Part shown: piece after piece, positions 18,195 to 26,990 of the stretch | Layout: each line of letters opens with the position of its first letter | Position numbering within the stretch: position 1 is the stretch's first letter | Origin: DAOPJM01 sp035399665 | GTDB lineage: Bacteria; Bacillota; Clostridia; Christensenellales; CAG-138 | Assembly (NCBI GenBank): GCA_035399665.1 | Contig: DAOPJM010000003.1 | Span: 32,759-96,758, forward strand | Length of the DNA stretch: 64,000 nucleotides | Direction: 5' to 3' | Made by a program: the position numbers and the translations under genes | The notes under the pieces: generated by a model | Databases searched by the model: none | Told to the model about the DNA's origin: nothing | Seen by the model: only the letters and a program-made list of their open reading frames with translations

Positions 18195-18359
18195 ATGATA
18201 AATCTCATCCTTAACCTTATAGTAATCGTATACGCCTTTAGCTATGTCGTTCATTGCGTCAAACAGAAGCATACAGGCTCCGCCATCGCTGTGGCTCTGT
18301 TCATACTGTGCTATGTGTCGCTCTTTTCGCTCGCTCTTTATTACAGTTTGAACACCTAA
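18195..18359 (+). CDS. Small two-helix membrane protein at the end of the ger operon (D-subunit candidate)
   Basis: A 54-residue ORF with ATG at 18195 and GAGGAG at 18184-18189 overlapping the gerC stop. The product starts MINLILNLIVIVYAFSYVV, has a short charged loop (VKQKHTG) and a second hydrophobic segment (AIAVALFILCYVSLFSLAL), so two membrane helices joined by a basic hairpin. In some Bacillus ger operons a small two-helix D subunit modulates germinant-receptor function; size, topology and operon position match that. I saw no sequence identity, so the assignment is by architecture. The ribosome site and tight spacing support real translation. Confidence 0.65.
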   Translation: MINLILNLIVIVYAFSYVVHCVKQKHTGSAIAVALFILCYVSLFSLALYYSLNT

Positions 18360-18431
18360 CAGAGTTTAGCTCCCCAATATACTTCCAAGTTCAAAGGCAG
18401 TGAAAACGCCCGCATTCTTTGTTTCATTTTG

Positions 18432-18461
18432 TTGCAATCTGTCGAACGGTCGTGATATACT
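18432..18461 (+). promoter_or_regulatory. Promoter of the ComEC-like gene, immediately before its start
   Basis: TTGCAA at 18432-18437, 18-nt spacer, TATACT at 18456-18461. The GTG start is at 18468, so the predicted transcript would begin at or within a few bases of the start codon. Confidence 0.55.
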
Positions 18462-18467
18462 GACCTT

Positions 18468-19949
18468 GTGAACGAGGAGCATATAGAAAACTATCTTGAA
18501 TCCGAGAACAGGCCGAGAGAGATTCGGCCCATGCTTTACGCCGCCCTCGGTGCTTGCGCGGCGGTATTGTCCTTTCACTACCTCCCCCGTCCTCTCGTAT
18601 TCGCCCTAATATGCGTGTCGCTTATCCTTAGCGGAGTTTTGTTCTTCAGACGGTTGAAGCTCTTTCTTTTCCCGCTTGCGCTGTGCCTTGTTTTCATCCG
18701 TATGTATCTTGTTCCGATAGACAAGTCTGTCAACGGTACTTTTGAGATAACGGGCGTCGTCGCCGTTTATCCCGCGGAGAACGACGATCAAAGCATACTG
18801 ATACTAAAGGATGTAAAGCTAAACGGCGTCTCGCAAAACGGCAGGCTCAAGCTTTACTGCCCCTTGGACGATTACTGTATTGGTGACAGTATTACTACAT
18901 GCGCTGATGTGTATGAACCGCCCGACTTCGCAGATGCCGCAAATGACGCGGTTACGCATTGCGCAAATACCGAATTTACGCCTGAGGTTGAAGTAAACCC
19001 GCACTATTTCGACCTGATGACCATCCCAAATTTTCTTCGCTCTTACTTTAGCAAAGCGGTCAAAGCCATGTATGACGATTACTCCGGCCTTGTGCTTGGG
19101 CTTATACTTGGTGAGAAGAGCAGCGTAGGCTATACTACCATGCAGATGTTCAAGCGAAGCGGCTTGATTCACATCTTCGCCGTGTCGGGTCTGCACTATT
19201 CATATATTATCGGCGTGTTCCTTTGTCTAAACAAAAGCATACACATCAAGACTTTTTTCATAACGCTTGGCGCTTCATTGCTGTTCGCCGCGTTCACGGG
19301 CTTCTCACCCTCGGTTATGCGCGCCGCCGTTATGCTGTGCGTAATATCGTTTACGCGTTCAACCTGGCGAGTTTCGGATCCAATGTCGTCCCTTTTGCTT
19401 GCCTTCTTTGTCGTGCTGTTAATTAAGCCCTTCTCCCTCTACTCTCTGGGCTTTCAGCTTTCCTTCGCGTCCATGTTTGGGATTGTGTGCCACGCTGAGT
19501 CCATCTCGCGGATAACTCCGCTTCCATTTACCTTTGTAAATGAAAACATCTCCACAGCCATTGCGTCAACCACTGCCTCCGCGCCCATTCTCTGTCGCTA
19601 TTTTGGCGGCATTTCGCTCATAGGTCTGCCTATATCGATAGTTGTTCTGCCCGTTATCGGCCCCTTGCTCATACTCATCATGCTGAGCGTAATGGGTTAC
19701 GCCATATACCCCATGATAGGCAAGCTGCTTTCGTATGCGGTTAAGGTCGTGCTTGACGCCATCATTTGGCTTGTCAAACCGGTCAGCTTCCCCTTGTTCG
19801 CTATGCCCTCCCCAAGCATTTTGGTCATTTTTCTCTACCTGCTTTCTGTGTTCCTCATAAGTCCCATTCATACCAACGGCAAGCGTACGCCACTTCTTGC
19901 GGGCTTCTGTATGCTCGTCCTCTCCGCTGCACTCTGGATACTCGTATGA
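18468..19949 (+). CDS. ComEC/Rec2-family membrane channel lacking the C-terminal metallo-beta-lactamase domain
   Basis: A 493-residue polytopic protein of the ComEC competence family. The N-terminal part (about residues 20-160) has membrane helices and an OB-like soluble segment; the competence domain (about 195-460) carries LVLGLILGEKSSV, the conserved FAVSGLHYS and FTGFSPSVMRAAVM motifs and the QLSFASMFGI helix. In transformable bacteria ComEC moves single-stranded DNA into the cytosol. The protein ends soon after the last helices, so the C-terminal hydrolase domain of full-length ComEC (about 750 residues) is missing. The GTG start has no upstream Shine-Dalgarno sequence. No other competence gene is in the window, so a DNA-uptake role is uncertain. 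Confidence 0.85.
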   Translation: MNEEHIENYLESENRPREIRPMLYAALGACAAVLSFHYLPRPLVFALICVSLILSGVLFFRRLKLFLFPLALCLVFIRMYLVPIDKSVNGTFEITGVVAVYPAENDDQSILILKDVKLNGVSQNGRLKLYCPLDDYCIGDSITTCADVYEPPDFADAANDAVTHCANTEFTPEVEVNPHYFDLMTIPNFLRSYFSKAVKAMYDDYSGLVLGLILGEKSSVGYTTMQMFKRSGLIHIFAVSGLHYSYIIGVFLCLNKSIHIKTFFITLGASLLFAAFTGFSPSVMRAAVMLCVISFTRSTWRVSDPMSSLLLAFFVVLLIKPFSLYSLGFQLSFASMFGIVCHAESISRITPLPFTFVNENISTAIASTTASAPILCRYFGGISLIGLPISIVVLPVIGPLLILIMLSVMGYAIYPMIGKLLSYAVKVVLDAIIWLVKPVSFPLFAMPSPSILVIFLYLLSVFLISPIHTNGKRTPLLAGFCMLVLSAALWILV

Positions 19950-19962
19950 AATTCGTATAGCA

Positions 19963-19992
19963 AAAGGGCAAGGTCTTTCAGCCCTGCCCTTT
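19963..19992. terminator. Bidirectional terminator between convergent genes
   Basis: AAAGGGCA and TGCCCTTT arms with an 8-10 nt centre, A-tract on one side and T on the other. It serves comEC (plus) and the C39-like gene (minus). Confidence 0.8.
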
Positions 19993-20014
19993 ACATTGTC
20001 TCTTTGCCGCTTGT

Positions 20015-21769
20015 CTATTTCTTCTTCTTGACCACAGCACCGCCGATTATCGCCGCCGCCGCTACCGCCGCCGCAATGCCTATACACACCCACAGGGTAG
20101 TCTTGCTGTGAGCCTGTGGTTTCGTTTCAGTCACGGCTTCATCTGTCGCAAGGGGCTGTTCTGTAACCTCTGACTGCTCTTTGGCGTTTGGATCCGCGGT
20201 AGGCTCCGCCGGAGCTTCGGTAGGCTCTGTCGTTGCTTTCACATATGTTCCCGCGGGAATAAAGTGTGTCGCTTCGTAGGTCTTGCCGTTGTTGCAGATT
20301 ATCACAAAGTTTATTGTTGTGTCCTCGTTGCCATCCTTGACCAACTTCGAGGGATCAAGATTTAGTCTGCCCTCATCATCCACCGATGGGTTGTAGGATA
20401 TGCGGTAATTCGCGCTTGTCACAACAACGTTATGGGGCATATCTTTAGCGCCCTCATCGGGATAGTAATAGGCGATAATCCCGCCGCCTACGGCCCTGTA
20501 TCTTCCCGCAATGAAGTTGGCAATCAGCTTGACGGGTTCTCCATTCTCCGTCACCAAACTATATTTGTTGGCTTCGGTCTCGTCCGCCACAAGCTGACAC
20601 GCTATGTGTTGAACCGAGCTTTCGGCCGCGCCGCTTTCCTTGTCGTGTACTACATAAGCTACCTTGGACGTCCAGCACTTCTCAAGCTGATCCGCACGAT
20701 AGAGCCTGTGGCAGCACTCCTCGTCGGTCGCGGCCGCCGAGTCGTTGCTGTAAAAGTAATCAACTCCGTCGATGGTCTCATAACCTACTATCGCGATTAG
20801 ATGACCATCCGTGGACAGCGGTGCGTTCTCAAGGTAGTTGTTCGAAGCTTCATTTGTGTTATACTTGACGCTGATGCCGACGGGATAGCCTTTTGCAAGC
20901 TCCTGCCTCAGAAAATCCAGATTGGCATAAGCCACATAGGACTCATAGCCGTATTCGGCCGCTGCCGCAACGCTGTACGACCAGTTGCCAAAGCCGTCAT
21001 ATACGGAATCATAATCAAGAAGCGCAACCTCCTCCGGCATAAGGTCCTCACCCTTGTCATTCAGCAGGACGCAAATCGTAACCGCGCTGCACATGGAGCT
21101 TGCCATTGAGTTCTCGCGTATACCCTGCGCGTATGCGGGGCTGTAAAGCAAAACCTTTTCGGGAAGCTCCACTGTCTCCTCAATATATACAGGGGCAATT
21201 GCCTGACCGTCAAGCGTGTTCTTGTAGCTTACCGCAAGCTGACGCACGGTTGGTGTTACCGCGGCGTCGTTTGTGTGCATGACAACCATAATCTGAACCT
21301 TGCTTGCCGTCTCGCCTGAGCTGCCCTTGACTATGAAGGTGTCAACATCGATATAGGCAAGATCGTCGGAATCCTCGGTCGAAGCTCTCTTTACGCTCTT
21401 TGACCATTCACCCCAACTCATCCATCCCGACCAAGCGTCCTTCATGTCCACATAAGCCCTGACCTTCACCTCAATCTTGGTTCCGTCGGGAGTGTCGCTG
21501 TTCCATGAAGCTACAAGATACTCAAAGGCTTCTACGCAGTATTCAGCACTCGTGAAAACGCCGTCGGTCTGCCCCTCTGCAAGCTTTAATGCGCCGTCGC
21601 CTATGCTCTCATCAATCACGAGCCCTTCAAGCGTACCCGCGTTGAAGTCCTCGACTGTCGTTACCTTGAACACGTTTCCTTCTACCTCCGTTTTGACTTC
21701 GGCTGCCGCCGATGCCGCCATACTCACGGCAAGCAGCAGCACAATGATAAATGCTATACTCTTTTTCAT
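20015..21769 (-). CDS. Exported C39-like cysteine peptidase with C-terminal membrane anchor
   Basis: A 584-residue surface protein with a signal peptide (residues 1-23, SMAASAAAE). The N-terminal beta-rich module (about 30-195; TKIEVKVRAYVDMKDAWSGW, TVRQLAVSYK) matches the pattern seen in proteins with a C39_2-like peptidase domain. That domain follows (about 200-390): MCSAVTICVLL fits the CSPTSVSMVL active-site pattern, with Cys as candidate nucleophile (about 233), DGHLIAIVGYE supplies His, and FYSNDSAA the Asn/Asp. The C-terminal 70 residues are a Glu/Pro/Thr-rich stalk, one membrane helix and KKKK. It is the last gene of the opp-peptidase operon, 15 nt after the M19 gene, with a GGAGGT ribosome site. 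Substrate unknown; surface release of wall peptides is inference. Confidence 0.7.
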   Translation of the reverse strand: MKKSIAFIIVLLLAVSMAASAAAEVKTEVEGNVFKVTTVEDFNAGTLEGLVIDESIGDGALKLAEGQTDGVFTSAEYCVEAFEYLVASWNSDTPDGTKIEVKVRAYVDMKDAWSGWMSWGEWSKSVKRASTEDSDDLAYIDVDTFIVKGSSGETASKVQIMVVMHTNDAAVTPTVRQLAVSYKNTLDGQAIAPVYIEETVELPEKVLLYSPAYAQGIRENSMASSMCSAVTICVLLNDKGEDLMPEEVALLDYDSVYDGFGNWSYSVAAAAEYGYESYVAYANLDFLRQELAKGYPVGISVKYNTNEASNNYLENAPLSTDGHLIAIVGYETIDGVDYFYSNDSAAATDEECCHRLYRADQLEKCWTSKVAYVVHDKESGAAESSVQHIACQLVADETEANKYSLVTENGEPVKLIANFIAGRYRAVGGGIIAYYYPDEGAKDMPHNVVVTSANYRISYNPSVDDEGRLNLDPSKLVKDGNEDTTINFVIICNNGKTYEATHFIPAGTYVKATTEPTEAPAEPTADPNAKEQSEVTEQPLATDEAVTETKPQAHSKTTLWVCIGIAAAVAAAAIIGGAVVKKKK

Positions 21770-21784
21770 CTGTATTACCTCCGT

Positions 21785-22723
21785 TTAGAATGTTTCTCTG
21801 AACACCCAAAGGGCGTTTCTAAAGAACATGCCATCGACAAAGCTCGATGAATAGCCCGCCGAAAGCATATCGTCATACAGCTTGGGAAGATAGCTAATAT
21901 CGGGGTACTCGCTGTACTCGGCTCCAAACCCGTCAAAGTCTGTTCCAATCGCCGCTACTCCCTCTCCGCCAACCTTCACCATCTGATCAAGGTGCCTTTT
22001 GATATTCTCAAAGGATACCCGCTTGTCGCTGCCTAAGAACTCAGGGCAGAAATTCAAGCCTATCACGCCGCCCGTGTCGGCTATGGCCCTAATCTCCTCA
22101 TCGGTCATATTGCGTCTGTGATCCTGAACACTTCTTGACAAGGAATGAGAAGCTATCACGGGCTTTTTGCTGAGCTCGGCAAGCTCCAAGGTGCCTCCCC
22201 TGTTAAGGTGGGACACATCGGGAATGATACCAAGCTCATTCAAGAGTTCGACAGCTTCCCTGCCCTTGGGCTTTAGGCCCCTGTTATGGTACTCATAGTC
22301 CTCTTTGTTCTGATATGCAAGCGGGGTCTCGCTGTCCCAGACAAAGCCTAAGATGCGAACACCAAGCTTTCTAATGTCTCTGAGCTTATCAATGTCGTCG
22401 CCAATAACCCTTGAATCCTCAACGGTTTTCATGATTCCGCATTTACCTGTAAGCCTTGCCATGGCGATATCCTCATAGTTCTCCACGAACATAAGGCTGT
22501 CGGATTGCTCCTCGATAACGCGTTTGTAGAACTCGTAGAACTCCATCCAGCTCTCGAAGGTGTCGGGTGAAAGCTCGTTGTTAAACAGCGCAAAGCATTG
22601 CACCAGACAATCCGCCTTCTTTAGGCGTTCGATATCAATGTCCAATCCGTTATGCACAAGTGAATCGGCTCTGCCGCGCCAAAGCTGATATATCGTATCC
22701 GAATGCAGATCTATGTACGCCAT
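21785..22723 (-). CDS. Membrane dipeptidase-family (M19) zinc dipeptidase, cytoplasmic form
   Basis: A 312-residue renal-dipeptidase-family enzyme. The N-terminal YIDLHSDTI gives the His-x-Asp zinc pair, followed by GIMKTVEDSRV (bridging Glu), PDVSHLNRGG and KPVIASHSLSRSVQDHRRNMTDEEIRAI split over two strands of the barrel, and AIGTDFDGFG. M19 enzymes hydrolyse dipeptides and often accept a D-residue at the C-terminal position. No signal peptide is present, so it acts in the cytosol. It starts 1 nt after the transglutaminase-like gene. In this context it could split dipeptides released from murein peptides. Confidence 0.9.
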   Translation of the reverse strand: MAYIDLHSDTIYQLWRGRADSLVHNGLDIDIERLKKADCLVQCFALFNNELSPDTFESWMEFYEFYKRVIEEQSDSLMFVENYEDIAMARLTGKCGIMKTVEDSRVIGDDIDKLRDIRKLGVRILGFVWDSETPLAYQNKEDYEYHNRGLKPKGREAVELLNELGIIPDVSHLNRGGTLELAELSKKPVIASHSLSRSVQDHRRNMTDEEIRAIADTGGVIGLNFCPEFLGSDKRVSFENIKRHLDQMVKVGGEGVAAIGTDFDGFGAEYSEYPDISYLPKLYDDMLSAGYSSSFVDGMFFRNALWVFRETF

Positions 22724-22724
22724 C

Positions 22725-24095
22725 TTACAGCTTCCTCAGCTCGACAAGCTCCCGCTCACAATCGAAGTCGGAGAACCCAAGTCCCTTGTCCTCGTACTCT
22801 ATCTCGCCGCTTTGATTGTCATAAGGGTCGGCTCTCCAATGCTTCTTATCCGGCATGAGCGGAGCTTGAAACTCCCTGTTTGCCACCATGCGGAAGGGGT
22901 CAAGGTTGCCGAAATAGAATCTGCGCCTTGTCTCAAGCCCCGAACGCTCGGAGCCGCCGCCGAACGAAGGATCGCAGAACAGCCATCCATAAGGCTCAAC
23001 AAAGAACTGAGTCCAGTCATGAGCGCCGCAGCTGTCGGGTGAAGCGCAGGTGCAGCTCTGCCAACGGGCGGGTATTCCGGCACAGCGGCAAAGCGTGATA
23101 AACAGCAGCGCCTGAACGCCGCAGTCTCCCCTGAGGTTTCTTGCACAGTTCTCGGCGATATTCTCCAGACCGAAGTAAGCGCGCATATACGAGTACTTCA
23201 CGTTCTTTGTAATGAAGTCGTAGAAAGCCCTTGCTTTCTCCATCGGATCGTCGGTATGCCCCGCAAGGGACTTGACCAAAGCCTTGATGTAAGGTGTGAA
23301 CATGATATGAGGGGGCTTCTCCTCAACATCAAAGTCATACTCCTTGGGCGTGCCGTGCGCTTCATAGGCATTGACATATTCAACCGAATTGATGTAGGAA
23401 TACTCAACGAAGAATTCGCGGTTCTCCTCCAGCACGGTCTCAAAGCATATTGTTCGCTGCTCGGCGTCCTCGGGCGCGATAACGCAGGGCAAATCGGTAT
23501 GATTCAATATCCTGATGTCGAATATCTGCTTCGCCTTGGCGGGTATGGGGATATGCACACGCACAAACCCCGCCTTGAAGCTCTCGTCCTCTATCCTGAC
23601 CGAAACACGCAGACGAATTAGGTAAGCCGCTTTGCCTGTCTCCATCATCTCCGCGATGGTGGTATCTAAAAGCTTATCCTCCGCGTCGCCCTCATTCTTA
23701 GCGTCCGCGCCCTGCCCCGCCCTTGACGCAAATTCGGGATAAACCTTGAGCAGGGTCTTGTAGAAGCGCAGAAAATATCTCTCCTCGCCGTTGATGTATA
23801 TCCAGTCTATCTTGTTCTCGTCCAACAGCTCTGTGAACTCCTCCTCGGTAAAGTCGGGGATGTCAGCGCGTATCATGGCAAGAGCCGTCCGACGGTCAAA
23901 GGGGTAGTCCTCGTCAATGCGGCTTATAAGCTCGCGCTCCACCGTCATGCACTTCTTCAGCTCATCGGGGACATTCTCCTTCAGCCTGCGGTCAATGAGC
24001 CTTATAGCTCCGTCAAAATCGCCGTACTGCTTCCTGCGCTCTATGTCGCCCGGAAGCCCCACCGAAAGGTATTCAAAATAATCGTTTATACCCAT
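22725..24095 (-). CDS. Transglutaminase-fold putative cysteine peptidase
   Basis: A 456-residue protein without signal peptide. The C-terminal half holds a transglutaminase-like core: Cys325 in RGDCGVQALLFITLCR, His359 in CGAHDWTQFFVEP and Asp375 in WLFCDPSFGG form a complete catalytic triad. The N-terminal 160 residues are helical and charged; residues about 160-240 form a beta-rich module. Bacterial proteins with this core are usually peptidases or amidases rather than cross-linkers. It sits between the NlpC/P60 gene (8-nt gap) and the M19 dipeptidase gene (1-nt gap), so a role in cytoplasmic peptide breakdown is inferred. Confidence 0.78.
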   Translation of the reverse strand: MGINDYFEYLSVGLPGDIERRKQYGDFDGAIRLIDRRLKENVPDELKKCMTVERELISRIDEDYPFDRRTALAMIRADIPDFTEEEFTELLDENKIDWIYINGEERYFLRFYKTLLKVYPEFASRAGQGADAKNEGDAEDKLLDTTIAEMMETGKAAYLIRLRVSVRIEDESFKAGFVRVHIPIPAKAKQIFDIRILNHTDLPCVIAPEDAEQRTICFETVLEENREFFVEYSYINSVEYVNAYEAHGTPKEYDFDVEEKPPHIMFTPYIKALVKSLAGHTDDPMEKARAFYDFITKNVKYSYMRAYFGLENIAENCARNLRGDCGVQALLFITLCRCAGIPARWQSCTCASPDSCGAHDWTQFFVEPYGWLFCDPSFGGGSERSGLETRRRFYFGNLDPFRMVANREFQAPLMPDKKHWRADPYDNQSGEIEYEDKGLGFSDFDCERELVELRKL

Positions 24096-24103
24096 AACTC
24101 ACC

Positions 24104-24916
24104 TCAAAATATAGATCCGACGTAAAGTATGTTCTTGGCGTGATCCTCTCGATACTTGGGATCGCCCTCGTTTAGAGAGTTAATCACTACCCCATCGCTG
24201 CCTGCCGCACTTGTCGAGTTGATGTAATACCCGCCGCCTAAGTACATGGCGATATGCCGCGGGAAATAAAGCAGGTCGCCCGGTTTAATGTCCTCAAAGG
24301 CAATCCTGTGTACAGGAAAGCCCTCCTCTATCCTTGCGTTTCTGTATATGGTCACGCCGTTAATGAGATAGCTTTCACCGCAAAGTCCCGAACAGTCTAT
24401 GCCCAGCGGAGTTCTGCCTCCCCATCTGTACTGCGTCCCAAGGTAGCTCATCGCCGTTGCCGTGACGCCGCGTCTGAACTCGTCCTCGTCCACGTCCCTT
24501 TGTGACTTATACGCTGTAAGATGCGAGTTGCGGATGAACGCCGTTTTGCCGCCTATCATTCGTACCCTCGTCCAAGTGTCATCCTTGCCTAAAGTTACCA
24601 AAAGCGCACCCCTTGTCACCATGAACAATATCGGGTGCTGCATGGTTTCGCCATCTATCAAATCCGCGGTTTGGCGCAGCACAAGGCGAAGCTCGAAATT
24701 GTCGTAGTACTCAAGCTCTTTCTCGTCAAAGCAAAGATACTTGGATTCTATAAAGCTCTCGTATCTGTATGGGGTTCTGACCTTCAGCCATGACTCGTCT
24801 ATGCGTTCAAGAATTTCAGCCGTCATGCCATACAGCATCTCATCGTCACGCTCCGCCCCAACCTCAGGCTTGAGATAGAGCGGAGCGACGTCAACCTTGA
24901 CCAATGCTCTTTGCAT
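24104..24916 (-). CDS. NlpC/P60 cysteine peptidase with SH3-like domains, cytoplasmic YkfC type
   Basis: A 270-residue protein: two bacterial-SH3-like segments (about residues 5-65 and 75-135), then an NlpC/P60 domain with Cys175 in GIDCSG, His221 in RHIAMYLGGG and Asn233 as probable third residue. YkfC, the closest described architecture, cleaves the gamma-D-Glu-diamino-acid bond of L-Ala-gamma-D-Glu-mDAP. There is no signal peptide, unlike wall hydrolases of this family, which fits an intracellular recycling enzyme. The ATG overlaps the oppF stop by one base (TAATG). Its neighbours, the Opp transporter and dipeptidase, support murein-peptide use. Confidence 0.88.
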   Translation of the reverse strand: MQRALVKVDVAPLYLKPEVGAERDDEMLYGMTAEILERIDESWLKVRTPYRYESFIESKYLCFDEKELEYYDNFELRLVLRQTADLIDGETMQHPILFMVTRGALLVTLGKDDTWTRVRMIGGKTAFIRNSHLTAYKSQRDVDEDEFRRGVTATAMSYLGTQYRWGGRTPLGIDCSGLCGESYLINGVTIYRNARIEEGFPVHRIAFEDIKPGDLLYFPRHIAMYLGGGYYINSTSAAGSDGVVINSLNEGDPKYREDHAKNILYVGSIF

Positions 24917-25923
24917 TATTTTTCTCCGTTTTCGCAGGATTCCTGCTTGCGGCGCGGCTCATCGGCTTCCTCAGGCTTTGAAGCTGAAAGCTCCTGCCTG
25001 TATCCCTCAAGCTCAGGCTCGTTCCCGTATACGAAATGGCCCTTCTCAATCTCGTGCCAGTACGGCTTATCGACGCTGTAATCATGCGCCGAAGGATCGT
25101 AGGTCAGCAGCACCTTATGCTTTTCATACTCCGGGTCGGCAAGCGGCACCGCTGAAAGTAAGGCCTTCGTATAGGGATGCAGCGGATGCGCGAAAAGCTT
25201 CTCACACTCGGCAAGCTCGACAATAACACCTTTGTGGATGACGGCTATGCGGTCGGATATGAAGCGCATGACCGACAGGTCGTGAGCTATGAAGAGATAG
25301 GTCAAACCTCTCTCCTTCTTGAGCTTGTTCATAAGGTTCAGCACCTGCGCCCTTATAGAAACGTCCAAAGCGGAAATGGGTTCGTCAGCGATTATGAACT
25401 GAGGCTGCATAATGAGCGAACGCGCAATGCCTATCCTCTGCCTTTGACCGCCGGAAAACTCGTGCGGGAACCTCGTCGCAAACTCCGGAAGCAAGCCGAC
25501 CTCCAAGAGCGCCTTGGCGACCTTGGTCTCTCTTTCCTCGCTTGACAGGTGTTTCTCGACATTGATAAGACCCTCGGAGACTATGTAGTCAACCTTGGCG
25601 CGCTCGTTTAGAGACGCCATTGGGTCTTGGAATATCATCTGAATCTCCTGCGTGACCTTCTTGTCCAACGCGCGGGAAATCTTTCCGTTTATCTTGTCAC
25701 CCTTGTAAATGACTTCGCCTCCGCTCATCGGGTTAATCCTGATGATTGCGCGGCCTATTGTTGTTTTACCGGATCCGGATTCACCGACAAGGCCGAAGGT
25801 TTCGCCCTTGTAGATGTCGAATGAAACACCCTTGATTGCTTCAAACTTGTTGCGCCCTTTCCCGAACACAACATGCATGTCGCGGACGCTTACCAATACC
25901 TCGTTTACTTCATCGTAATTCAT
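24916..25923 (-). CDS. oppF: Oligopeptide ABC transporter ATP-binding protein (OppF type)
   Basis: A 335-residue ATPase with Walker A GLVGESGSGKTT, Q-loop region IFQDPMASLN, signature SGGQRQR, Walker B FIIADEP and the switch His in LFIAHDLSVM. The C-terminal oligopeptide_HPY-like motif HPLHPYTKALLSAVP identifies the Opp/Dpp subgroup. The tail (about residues 300-335) is hydrophilic and variable. It overlaps oppD by 4 nt and the NlpC/P60 gene by 1 nt. In Bacillus subtilis the analogous ykfD ATPase lies in the murein-peptide operon, a parallel to this arrangement. Confidence 0.92.
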   Translation of the reverse strand: MNYDEVNEVLVSVRDMHVVFGKGRNKFEAIKGVSFDIYKGETFGLVGESGSGKTTIGRAIIRINPMSGGEVIYKGDKINGKISRALDKKVTQEIQMIFQDPMASLNERAKVDYIVSEGLINVEKHLSSEERETKVAKALLEVGLLPEFATRFPHEFSGGQRQRIGIARSLIMQPQFIIADEPISALDVSIRAQVLNLMNKLKKERGLTYLFIAHDLSVMRFISDRIAVIHKGVIVELAECEKLFAHPLHPYTKALLSAVPLADPEYEKHKVLLTYDPSAHDYSVDKPYWHEIEKGHFVYGNEPELEGYRQELSASKPEEADEPRRKQESCENGEK

Positions 25924-26990
25924 TGGCGAACCTCCTTATGCGCTTCACGGAGTGCGGCTATGTGCGGCGGCGGCTCCACCTTGGGGGCGCGCTCGTCAAG
26001 CAGCCACGTCTTGGCCTTGTGCGTCGGCGACACCTCAAAGTAAGGCGGTCTGTGCAGGAAGTCAACCTTCAGCGCGTTTGGGTTTCTCGGCGCGAAAGCA
26101 TCGCCCTTTATCACATTGAACAGATTCGGAGGAGTTCCTTCTATTGAATACAAATCCTCGCCCTTTATGCCAAGCTGCGGCAGGGACGACAGCAGCGCCC
26201 ATGTGTAGGGATGCTGCGGATCGTAGAACACATCGTTGCACTTGCCGACCTCAACGATGTCACCTGCGTACATGACGGCGATTCTGTCCGCGACGTTGGC
26301 GACAACGCCCAAGTCATGCGTGATGTAGATTGTGGTCAGATTGTACTTATTCTTCAGATCCTTGATAAGATTCAGTATCTGCGCCTGTATTGTAACGTCC
26401 AAAGCGGTCGTCGGCTCATCACAGATTAGTATCTTAGGGTTGCAGGCCATAGCTATCGCTATAACGACACGCTGCCGCATACCGCCTGAAAACTCATGCG
26501 GATACTGCTTATATCTTCTTTCAGGCTCCGGTATGCCGACGTCGTTCAGAATCTGTACGCACTCATTGTACGCGGCGGTTCCCACAAGATTCTGATGCAG
26601 CTTCAGCGCCTCGCCTATCTGCGCGCCTATGGTCTTTAGGGGGTTAAGGCTCGTCATGGGGTCCTGCATGACCATGGCAATCTCCTTACCTCTAATCTGC
26701 AGCCAATCCTTGTCAGTCTTGAACTTGGCAAGGTCCATTCCGTTATAAAGAATCTCGCCCGAATCAACCCAGCCATTTCTATCAAGCAGACCTATGAAGT
26801 TCTTGACGAATACGGACTTGCCTGAACCGCTCTCACCGACTATGGCAAAGCTTTCGCCACGATTGATGTCAAGGCTTATGCCGCGAATTGCGTGCAGCAC
26901 CTTTCCACGGAGGCTGAACTTTACATTCAAATCCTTTACGGACAATATTACGTCATGTTGCTGTTCCACTTCGCTCACCTCCTTATACAT
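25920..26990 (-). CDS. oppD: Oligopeptide ABC transporter ATP-binding protein (OppD type)
   Basis: A 356-residue ATPase with Walker A AIVGESGSGKS, signature SGGMRQR, Walker B ILICDEPTTALD and IYITHDLGVVANVADRIAVMYAG. The C-terminal half contains HPYTWALLSSLPQLG and PPNLF, typical of OppD/DppD; a Cys-rich iron-sulfur-type motif seen in some members is absent. It overlaps oppC by 8 nt and oppF by 4 nt. It pairs with OppF to power peptide uptake through OppB and OppC. Confidence 0.92.
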   Translation of the reverse strand: MYKEVSEVEQQHDVILSVKDLNVKFSLRGKVLHAIRGISLDINRGESFAIVGESGSGKSVFVKNFIGLLDRNGWVDSGEILYNGMDLAKFKTDKDWLQIRGKEIAMVMQDPMTSLNPLKTIGAQIGEALKLHQNLVGTAAYNECVQILNDVGIPEPERRYKQYPHEFSGGMRQRVVIAIAMACNPKILICDEPTTALDVTIQAQILNLIKDLKNKYNLTTIYITHDLGVVANVADRIAVMYAGDIVEVGKCNDVFYDPQHPYTWALLSSLPQLGIKGEDLYSIEGTPPNLFNVIKGDAFAPRNPNALKVDFLHRPPYFEVSPTHKAKTWLLDERAPKVEPPPHIAALREAHKEVRQ

